Positions 1-4,754 of a DNA stretch of 7,165 bases are shown here, piece by piece. Each line of letters opens with the position of its first letter. The first letter of the stretch is position 1. Below the pieces are notes generated by a model. It was not told where the DNA came from, searched no databases, and saw nothing but the letters and a program-made list of their open reading frames with translations. A program made the position numbers and the translations under genes. Source of the DNA: Methylococcaceae bacterium (GTDB taxonomy: Bacteria; Pseudomonadota; Gammaproteobacteria; Methylococcales; Methylomonadaceae); contig WTBX01000014.1 in the NCBI GenBank assembly GCA_013138855.1, positions 1 to 7,165 on the forward strand, written 5' to 3'.

Positions 1-595
1 CATGAGAAGGGCCTAAAAAAGCATCAATCGCAACAGGTTCGGGCGCGTCAAGAATCGCTTGCATAGCTGCGGGGGTTAAAACGTGATTACAAAAGACTGA
101 AAAATTTGTTAAAGCTTCGGCTTTAGCTTGTTTAATGACCACCGCAGTCGGTGGCGTAGTCGTTTCAAAACCGATGGCGAAAAAAACCACTTCACGTTCT
201 GGGTTCTCTCTAGCAATTTTTAACGCATCTTGACTGGAATACAGCATCCGAATATCTGCGCCTGCTGCTTTCGCTTTCATTAACGATTTAGAACCGCTGG
301 CAGGAACTCTTAATAAATCCGCATAAATACATAGAATAACGTCGTGTTGTTCCACTAATTCCATTGCATTATCAATACGTCCCATTGGTAACACACAGAC
401 AGGACAACCGGGTCCGTGAATGAATTCGACATTCTCAGGCATTAGGTTTTGCACGCCATAGCGAAATATCGCGTGAGTATGACCGCCGCAAAATTCCATT
501 AAACGATAATGTTTATCTTCTTTCGCGGCTTTTTTAATCGCGGTTGCTAATTTTTTAGCGACTGATTGTTGCCTGAATTCGTCAATATATTTCAT
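1..595 (-). CDS. hypD: HypD, [NiFe]-hydrogenase maturation iron-sulfur protein (N-terminal 198 residues, cut by window edge)
   Basis: HypD is the scaffold that, with HypC, assembles the Fe(CN)2CO group of [NiFe]-hydrogenases in the cytoplasm. Reading the minus strand from the ATG at 595 gives 198 uninterrupted codons to the left edge, about half of the usual length of roughly 370 residues, so the 4Fe-4S-binding C-terminal part lies outside. Family motifs seen are FCGGHTH at residues 35-41 (C36 is the cysteine expected to take part in iron binding), GPGCPVC at 61-67 (C64 and C67), and GFETTTPPT at 142-150. The start lies 2 nt after the hypC stop (GAT TAG CC ATG), and no strong ribosome binding site is close, so translation probably depends on hypC. 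HypD is expected to form a complex with the neighbouring HypC. No frameshift or missing motif is seen in the visible half. Confidence 0.96.
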   Translation of the reverse strand, partial: MKYIDEFRQQSVAKKLATAIKKAAKEDKHYRLMEFCGGHTHAIFRYGVQNLMPENVEFIHGPGCPVCVLPMGRIDNAMELVEQHDVILCIYADLLRVPASGSKSLMKAKAAGADIRMLYSSQDALKIARENPEREVVFFAIGFETTTPPTAVVIKQAKAEALTNFSVFCNHVLTPAAMQAILDAPEPVAIDAFLGPSH

Positions 596-597
596 GG

Positions 598-822
598 CTA
601 ATCAGTCAACCCCGCTTCTTCAAACAAGGCGAGGGTTTGCAAGGCTTCTTCTTCATCAATTTTATTAAGAGCAAAACCGACATGAATTAACACATAATCA
701 CCAATTTTGACATCATCGACTAGGCTTAACGAGACTTCAACTTCGACTTTATCAACACTAACAATAGCGTTATCTAAAGCTTTATTAATGGAGATAATTT
801 GAGCGGGAACGGCAAGGCACAT
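598..822 (-). CDS. hypC: HypC/HupF family hydrogenase maturation chaperone
   Basis: A 74-residue protein of the typical HypC length. It opens with MCLAVPAQI, in which Cys2, exposed after removal of the initiator methionine, is the residue that carries the iron and contacts the large-subunit precursor in this family. The second signature, GDYVLIHVGFAL, lies at about residues 41-52, and an acidic helical tail follows. HypC shuttles the Fe(CN)2CO unit between HypD and the hydrogenase large subunit. hypD follows after 2 nt, which fits a two-gene translational unit. Only weak Shine-Dalgarno character is seen upstream of the ATG at 822, and the DNA from 839 outwards is a palindromic repeat, so the leader of this gene is short and bounded by repeat DNA. 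Confidence 0.96.
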   Translation of the reverse strand: MCLAVPAQIISINKALDNAIVSVDKVEVEVSLSLVDDVKIGDYVLIHVGFALNKIDEEEALQTLALFEEAGLTD

Positions 823-838
823 AATTGTAAATAAGCTA

Positions 839-942
839 TCTGGTTCCCATGCGCCAGCGTGGGAACTAAGTGTAGACGCGCTAGCGTCAAGTCATGAATT
901 TCGAGACAAATTAGATTTCCACGCTGGCTCGTGGGAATCAGA
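839..942. repeat. REP-like inverted pair of TTCCCACGC hairpins
   Basis: The left arm (839-864) and right arm (917-942) form an imperfect inverted repeat with consensus TCTGRTTCCCAYG and GCCAGCGTGGRAA. Each arm is also a hairpin by itself: in the left arm GTTCCCATGC pairs with GCGTGGGAAC around a GCCA loop. The spacer contains a third small stem, GACGC-GCTA-GCGTC (near 873-887). This layout matches the general design of REP/BIME-type bacterial repeats. It occupies the leader of hypC. Only one copy is present in the window, so family membership is inferred from its structure. Confidence 0.75.
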
Positions 943-965
943 CAAAATAAAGCGGAGAATTACAT

Positions 966-1091
966 AAGGCTGGCGGCTATCCGAAAGACGTAGTCTTTTG
1001 GGTAGCTGCCAGTCCCCACGAAATATATTAATATAAGTATGGGGACTGGCAGCAAACTAAAGGGCTTCGCACTTTAGCTGCCGCCAGTCTT
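966..1091. repeat. Four-way-junction (cloverleaf) repeat, copy 1
   Basis: The 126 nt fold into an outer stem (966-977 with 1080-1091) and three arms. Arm 1 is 978-989 with 993-1004 around a GTA loop. Arm 2 is 1005-1018 with 1040-1053, 14 bp perfect, with a 21 nt AT-rich loop. Arm 3 is 1057-1062 with 1072-1077, extended inside by GC/GC around a TTC loop. There are no unpaired bases between the outer stem, arm 1 and arm 2. The inverted repeat continues weakly outward (AATTACA at 958-964, TGTAATT at 1091-1097). A second copy lies at 3022-3139. Three pairs are G:T on the plus strand and would be A:C on the minus strand, so the plus-strand fold is the better one. The right end overlaps the 3' end of hypB and contains its stop codon. 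It is not a tRNA: there is no anticodon arm or T-loop. Confidence 0.9.
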
Positions 1092-1934
1092 GTAATTTAT
1101 TAGATGCAAAGCACGACTAGCCTTAAGCCATTGCCCCCAGCTTTCCATGCCTTCGCCTGTTTTAGCGGATAATTGCAGGATTTTAATACGCGGATTCACT
1201 TGTTTAGCATATTGAATACATTGCTCAACATCAAAATCTAAATGCGGCAATAAATCGACTTTATTTAAAATCATCAAATCCGCTGCATGAAACATATCAG
1301 GATATTTAAGCGGTTTATCTTCGCCTTCTGTAACGGATAAAACGGCGACTTTATGGGCTTCACCTAAATCAAATGCCGCAGGACAAACCAAATTGCCAAC
1401 ATTTTCAATCATCAATAAACTTTGTTCGGCAGGTTTTAAATTTTCTACCGCATGACCCACCATATGAGCATCTAAATGACAGCCTTTCCCTGTATTGATT
1501 TGCAAAGCCTTAACACCTGTTGCCCGAATCCGTTCCGCATCATGGGTTGTCTGCTGATCGCCTTCAATCACACTCAATTCCAGCTCATCTTTTAATAACT
1601 CAATCGTTTTAGTTAATAAAGTCGTTTTTCCCGAACCAGGACTGGAAACAAGGTTTAATGCCAAAATGCCATGCTGACTAAAATAATCACGATTCACCAC
1701 CGCATATTGATTATTTTTTCCTAAAATATCTTGCTCAATTTGCACCATCCGCGTTTGGCTTAAACCTGCTACATGGGCATGAGCTGCACCTTGTCCATAG
1801 TCATGAGTATGTTCACCCTCTACATGAATGTGGTCATCACTATGTTCATGGTCGTGATGATGACCGTCATGAGCATGGGAATGATGATGTTCAATTTGAG
1901 TTTCACCCTCAGCACATCCGCAGACTGTACACAT
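1074..1934 (-). CDS. hypB: HypB, GTPase and nickel-binding protein for hydrogenase maturation
   Basis: HypB is a SIMIBI-class GTPase that, with HypA, inserts nickel into the [NiFe]-hydrogenase large subunit. The 286 residues show MCTVCGC at the N-terminus (C2, C5, C7: the high-affinity nickel site of the CXXCGC type) and a histidine-rich stretch with 16 His between residues 16 and 54. The P-loop SPGSGKTT is at 98-105, GDQQTTHDAERI at 125-136, the metal-site C152-H153 in TGKGCHLDAH, C184 in ENVGNLVCP, NKVD at 224-227 for guanine recognition, and SAKTGEGM near the end. The start shares one base with the hypA stop (TAATG) and has a clear GGAGGT site 6 nt upstream, inside hypA. The last residues (TGGS) and the TAA stop are encoded by the arm of a repeat element, so the original C-terminus may have been replaced. 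Catalytic motifs are intact. Confidence 0.97.
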   Translation of the reverse strand: MCTVCGCAEGETQIEHHHSHAHDGHHHDHEHSDDHIHVEGEHTHDYGQGAAHAHVAGLSQTRMVQIEQDILGKNNQYAVVNRDYFSQHGILALNLVSSPGSGKTTLLTKTIELLKDELELSVIEGDQQTTHDAERIRATGVKALQINTGKGCHLDAHMVGHAVENLKPAEQSLLMIENVGNLVCPAAFDLGEAHKVAVLSVTEGEDKPLKYPDMFHAADLMILNKVDLLPHLDFDVEQCIQYAKQVNPRIKILQLSAKTGEGMESWGQWLKASRALHLINYKTGGS

Positions 1935-2275
1935 TATTCTACCTCCAATTCTTTAATTCGCATTTGCTCGCCGTTATTAATTTGTAATTGTAAACCGCCA
2001 CAGTCAGGACATTCATCATAACGCTGCTCTATGACAACATTTTTATTACAACTTACACACCAAGCTTGTCCAGCTATATAGATAATTTCTAATTTTGCGT
2101 TATCGGCTAATGAATTTTCCATCACCGCGTCAAAACAAAAACGCATCGCTTCTGGTTCAACGCTAGATAACGCGCCAATTTCAAGCCAAACTATTTTTAC
2201 TTTTTTAAAATGTTGGGTTATTGCTTGTTGTTCTAAGACTTGCAAAACACTTTCGCAAAGTGATATTTCGTGCAT
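1934..2275 (-). CDS. hypA: HypA, nickel metallochaperone for hydrogenase maturation
   Basis: A 113-residue cytoplasmic protein of normal family length. It starts MHEISLCESVL; His2 in the MHE motif is the nickel ligand of the family. The zinc site is formed by two CXXC pairs, C73/C76 (CVSC) and C89/C92 (CPDC), with GG directly after the second pair. HypA passes nickel to the hydrogenase together with HypB, whose start overlaps the HypA stop by one base, so the two are translationally coupled. The region before the ATG is A/T-rich and has no good Shine-Dalgarno site. It is the first hyp gene of the cluster, and a promoter is expected between 2276 and about 2345, but none can be named with confidence. 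Confidence 0.96.
   Translation of the reverse strand: MHEISLCESVLQVLEQQAITQHFKKVKIVWLEIGALSSVEPEAMRFCFDAVMENSLADNAKLEIIYIAGQAWCVSCNKNVVIEQRYDECPDCGGLQLQINNGEQMRIKELEVE
1941..1946 (-). promoter_or_regulatory. Ribosome binding site of hypB
   Basis: The minus strand reads GGAGGT, 6 nt before the hypB ATG and inside the last codons of hypA. It is the strongest Shine-Dalgarno match in the hyp cluster. It fixes the hypB start at 1934 and suggests that HypB is also initiated directly and not only by read-through of ribosomes from hypA. Confidence 0.85.
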
Positions 2276-2339
2276 ATTTTTTTAAATTTTCGCGTAGATG
2301 ACGTACTTTAGATTATTCAATTGAAACTAAAAGGACTCA

Positions 2340-2446
2340 GAAATTAATAATCTACCATGAAGGGCATGAAGAACATGGAGAAAAACCTTCATGATCTTCA
2401 TGTGCTTCATGGTTATAAAACTTACAATCGGTAGATTATTTATTTC
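2340..2446. repeat. Inverted repeat with iterated CATGAAG units
   Basis: The outer arms at 2340-2356 and 2430-2446 match as GAAAT(T/A)AATAATCTACC with one mismatch. Inside them CCATGAAG (2355-2362) pairs with CTTCATGG (2405-2412). The inner arms consist of a 9-base iteration, CATGAAG plus two variable bases, on the left and its complement on the right. The element begins 8 bp after the hemJ stop and lies before hypA. It could impede read-through from hemJ into hypA as a long RNA hairpin, but it lacks a following T tract, so it is not called a terminator. TAGATTATT recurs just outside at 2309-2317. Confidence 0.8.
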
Positions 2447-2453
2447 TCACTTC

Positions 2454-2876
2454 CTAAAACGGCTTAACCACTGCCAATATAATAATGGCGAATAGGAACA
2501 GCACAGGGATTTCATTCACCCAGCGGTAAAACACATCATCGCGATGATTACGGTCGTGTTTAAAATCTTCTAACCAACGATAACAAAAATAATGATAGAC
2601 CACTAATCCTGCGAGTAATAATAGCTTTACATGTAGCCAGCCCATAGATGAATACATTGCCCACGCATAATCAAATAGCATCCAGCTACCAAAAACAAAG
2701 GTGGCAATCATCGAAGGTGTCATAATGCCATAAAATAATTTGCGCTCCATGACTTTAAAACGCTCGTTACTCGCTTCATCTACGCCCATTGCATGATAGA
2801 CAAATAAACGCGGCAGGTAAAATAAAGCGGCAAACCAAGTGACCATAAAAATTAAATGAAAGGCTTTTAACCACAT
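2454..2876 (-). CDS. hemJ: HemJ, membrane protoporphyrinogen IX oxidase (TIGR00701/UPF0093 family)
   Basis: A 140-residue integral inner-membrane protein. HemJ oxidises protoporphyrinogen IX to protoporphyrin IX, the penultimate step of heme synthesis, and replaces HemG/HemY in many bacteria. Four membrane helices are apparent, at about residues 4-24, 50-70, 80-98 and 121-138. Conserved features are the N-terminal KAFHLIFMVTWFAALFYLPR, with H7 as the likely heme-ligand histidine, and WLHVKLLLL, with K84 matching the conserved lysine of the family. WVNEIPVLFLF follows near the C-terminus, and the length is typical. It reads in the same direction as the hyp genes, but about 180 bp with an inverted repeat separate it from hypA, so it is probably its own transcription unit. 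A weak AAGAG lies before the ATG. The function comes from family recognition, and the call is firm. Confidence 0.93.
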   Translation of the reverse strand: MWLKAFHLIFMVTWFAALFYLPRLFVYHAMGVDEASNERFKVMERKLFYGIMTPSMIATFVFGSWMLFDYAWAMYSSMGWLHVKLLLLAGLVVYHYFCYRWLEDFKHDRNHRDDVFYRWVNEIPVLFLFAIIILAVVKPF

Positions 2877-3021
2877 AGTTTTTTTCTCTTATAATAAAGG
2901 TTATTTGACAACGTATAACCCATCGTTTCAAAATGAATGGTAGCTGTTAATTGACTCAAGGTTATTGTCCCACATTCCGATGCGAAAATTATCGGTATTA
3001 TAACGACTCAGGCTATTTGTA
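2877..3021. other. Divergent intergenic region, no gene seen
   Basis: This is the first part of a 338 bp gap between hemJ (minus) and the lipoprotein gene (plus). It should hold the hemJ promoter and perhaps that of the lipoprotein, but no pair of good -35 and -10 boxes at normal spacing was found. A small inverted pair CCGAT/ATCGG lies near 2976-2994, directly before TATTATAAC. The rest of the gap is the repeat at 3022-3139 and a short AT-rich leader up to 3214. Confidence 0.5.
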
Positions 3022-3139
3022 AAGACTGGCGGCTATCTGAAAGACGTAGTCTTTTGGATAGCTGCCAGTCCCCACTTTATTGAATTTGGGGACTGGCAGC
3101 GAGCTAAAGGACGTTGTCCTTCATCTCGCCGCCAGTCTT
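3022..3139. repeat. Four-way-junction (cloverleaf) repeat, copy 2
   Basis: This 118 nt copy has the same architecture as the one at 966-1091. The outer stem is 3022-3033 with 3128-3139, 12 bp perfect (AAGACTGGCGGC). Arm 1 is 3034-3045 with 3049-3060 around GTA. Arm 2 is 3061-3074 with 3087-3100, 14 bp perfect, with a 12 nt loop. Arm 3 is 3101-3112 with 3116-3127 around GTT, with two mismatches. The four helices meet with no unpaired base. Compared with copy 1 the stems are kept while arm 3 and the loop of arm 2 differ in sequence, and single-base changes in arm 1 keep pairing (C:G to T:G, T:G to T:A). It lies in a gap between divergent genes and overlaps no coding sequence. Confidence 0.92.
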
Positions 3140-3214
3140 ATTGCTGCTTTTATAGTGTGAATTAAGAATGACGAATTAATCAGATAAACGCAACATCAAT
3201 TAAATTAGTGACTT

Positions 3215-4252
3215 ATGAAACGACTACTCTATATTTTAATTTTTATCTATTCCTTTCTATTAGTGGGCTGCGCTACAAAAATCAATCATATAGAAGCATC
3301 ATATAATTCTGTTGCTGTGAATTTAAATGATAATAGCAGCGATTTATTTTATTTAAAATCCTCAACCAACAGCATTTTAAGTAAAGCAAAAGCTCAGGGA
3401 ACAAAAATAATCTTCTTCGTTCCAGAGACCTCTGTGAACAGTGGTGTTAATGGATGTTATTTTATAAGTAGGCAAAACGGTGAAATTGTTAACTTTAATC
3501 ATAGCGATAATAATGGCTTTTCAAATCCGTTATTAAGTGATTATCTTAACCATTCTCAGAAAATAAATTCAGCAAAAAACACGCTTGCTACTACTGAGGC
3601 CGCTATTGCCGATTACACTCTACAATACAGAAATGCAATTAATGTTTTAAATTCAAACCCAGCGTTCAAACGTGGTCAATGCGTCGAGCTCTATTCTATG
3701 GATAAACCTATTTTAGCCTGTGAGCCTGTCGAAAGAGAGGCCAAAAGCAAGGCGATTTGTTTGGTTAAAAATTTAGGCTGTGATGGTTTTGCGGGTTTAA
3801 CAGGCTCGGTTATCGGCTCTATGATTGGTAGAAGTGTGGTGGCTTTATTATCTGATGTGGGTTGCGACATGATTTCTAATGAGCTGTTAGAAGAAGAAAA
3901 TTCAGTGATTGCTGATGTCGCTAAAAATACCGCCTTAGCTGCGATAGGCGCGTGGGGCGGTTTGTGGGGAAAAGCCATTGTTCTTGGTGCTAAGGTGTTA
4001 GATTATAACGAGTGTGTTGATGCAGTCGAAACCAAATGCGCTGAAAAATATAATGCTTGGCGCAATGAGCCAATAAAATTACAACAACAATGTCAAAATC
4101 AAATTAATATGAGCGCGAATATTCCTCATAAAATAGAAAATTTAAAAGCGACTTTAAACGCTAGCGCAACCGAACTAAATACTCAACATAACAAAATTAA
4201 TCAGTTAAAAAATAAGAATTTAAACTTAACGGCTGACTGTATTGTGCGTTAA
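3215..4252 (+). CDS. Cysteine-rich lipoprotein of unknown function with glycine-rich hydrophobic segments
   Basis: I do not recognise this 345-residue protein. It begins with a lipoprotein signal: two basic residues, a hydrophobic stretch at 4-17 and the lipobox LVGC with C19 as the lipidated cysteine, so it should be exported and membrane-anchored in the periplasm or outer membrane. Ten further cysteines (81, 156, 169, 182, 189, 217, 267, 275, 293, 342) could form disulfides. Two small-residue-rich hydrophobic stretches follow, at about 189-216 (GFAGLTGSVIGSMIG, similar to a glycine zipper) and 239-262. The C-terminal part from about 300 to 338 is polar and probably coiled-coil. No good ribosome binding site precedes the ATG; the lipobox supports the start. 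Repeat elements lie on both sides, so it is likely a single-gene unit. A cell-envelope or pore-like role is conceivable but not shown. Confidence 0.82.
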   Translation: MKRLLYILIFIYSFLLVGCATKINHIEASYNSVAVNLNDNSSDLFYLKSSTNSILSKAKAQGTKIIFFVPETSVNSGVNGCYFISRQNGEIVNFNHSDNNGFSNPLLSDYLNHSQKINSAKNTLATTEAAIADYTLQYRNAINVLNSNPAFKRGQCVELYSMDKPILACEPVEREAKSKAICLVKNLGCDGFAGLTGSVIGSMIGRSVVALLSDVGCDMISNELLEEENSVIADVAKNTALAAIGAWGGLWGKAIVLGAKVLDYNECVDAVETKCAEKYNAWRNEPIKLQQQCQNQINMSANIPHKIENLKATLNASATELNTQHNKINQLKNKNLNLTADCIVR

Positions 4253-4278
4253 GCTTGTTTTCATGTGATGACTTAGCC

Positions 4279-4412
4279 TTTGGAAACGCGACTTCTAGTC
4301 GCGCACGAGACCTAAAGAATCATCTAAACTTATAAAATTAGAGCGATTAAAATAAGCTCGTTTTAAAAGTTATGCTCAAACTTCGTGCGCGACTAGAAGT
4401 CGCGGCTCCGAA
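4279..4412. repeat. MITE-like element with 29 bp terminal inverted repeats, copy 1
   Basis: The left end (from TTTGGAAACGCGACTTC at 4279) and the right end (to GAAGTCGCGGCTCCGAA at 4412) are imperfect inverted repeats of about 30 bp. Each end also holds its own hairpin GCGACT-TCT-AGTCGC. The interior is AT-rich, and its 22 bp at 4347-4368, around AATAAGCTCGTTTT, are identical to 6680-6701 in the second copy. No open reading frame is inside, and no target-site duplication was found at the borders. It fills the gap between the lipoprotein gene and the small membrane protein gene. Confidence 0.88.
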
Positions 4413-4453
4413 TTAATTCGTTACGTTTTAATATTAAATACCAAGGTTAAACC

Positions 4454-4675
4454 ATGAGAAAAATTAAATGGGCGGTGATTATCATTGTCTTAATTTGGGC
4501 GGGAAATCATCCTAATACGAAAGCATTAATCGTTGGTTTACGTTCTGCATTTATAGATGCTCCTTTGAGGAATGCTAAAAAAGAAGCTAAAAAAGAATTA
4601 GAAACAAAAGCACGAGAAAGAGAAGAAGCACGAGCGCGTGAAATCGACAAGTCACTTAAAGAAATGGGAATTTAA
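4454..4675 (+). CDS. Small single-pass membrane protein with charged helical tail, function unknown
   Basis: A 73-residue product with a short hydrophobic segment at residues 7-16 (AVIIIVLIWA) after a basic start (MRKIKW). A linker follows, and then from about 40 a strongly charged Lys/Glu/Arg/Ala helix (KKEAKKELETKAREREEA) that is probably a coiled coil. AAGG lies about 10 nt before the ATG. It resembles no family that I can name. It precedes fhcD on the same strand with a gap of about 80 bp and could be co-transcribed with it, but nothing ties it to C1 metabolism. It is probably real given the ordered composition (membrane anchor, then amphipathic charged helix) and the ribosome binding site; low-complexity charged ORFs of this size can be spurious. 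Confidence 0.6.
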   Translation: MRKIKWAVIIIVLIWAGNHPNTKALIVGLRSAFIDAPLRNAKKEAKKELETKAREREEARAREIDKSLKEMGI

Positions 4676-4754
4676 ATTAGTTCTTTATTTGAGTACCTAG
4701 GATTGGTTTAATGGCTTAAAAATATAACTTAAAACAATAACAACAAAGAGCATT
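4676..4754 (+). promoter_or_regulatory. Leader of the fhcDC unit; promoter position not resolved
   Basis: This AT-rich 79 bp stretch separates the small membrane protein gene from fhcD. It is the only repeat-free intergenic gap upstream of a C1 gene here. TTGGTT followed by TATAAC (near 4703-4728) resembles sigma-70 boxes, but the spacing of about 14 is too short for a confident call. AAAGAG about 5 nt before the fhcD ATG serves as a moderate ribosome binding site. Confidence 0.3.

Noticed and set aside
966..1091. Possible tRNA or tRNA-like gene because of the cloverleaf fold
   Set aside because: Stem lengths (12, 12, 14) do not fit, and there is no anticodon loop, no T-loop consensus and no CCA-type end.
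1773..2021. Plus-strand ORF of 82 codons, rich in Met
   Set aside because: It is the antisense of the His-rich hypB start and the hypA end; the Met runs are the complement of His codons (CAT/ATG), and no ribosome binding site or family match was seen.
2340..2446. Intrinsic terminator after hemJ
   Set aside because: Long stem but a very large loop and no T tract after the stem on the minus strand; kept as a repeat.
3691..3978. Minus-strand ORF of 95 codons inside the lipoprotein gene
   Set aside because: Antisense shadow; the plus-strand frame has a complete lipobox, a full-length reading frame and a more ordered protein.
4266..4425. Target-site duplication around the MITE-like element
   Set aside because: The flanking bases on the two sides do not match in either copy, so the insertion mechanism cannot be read from here.
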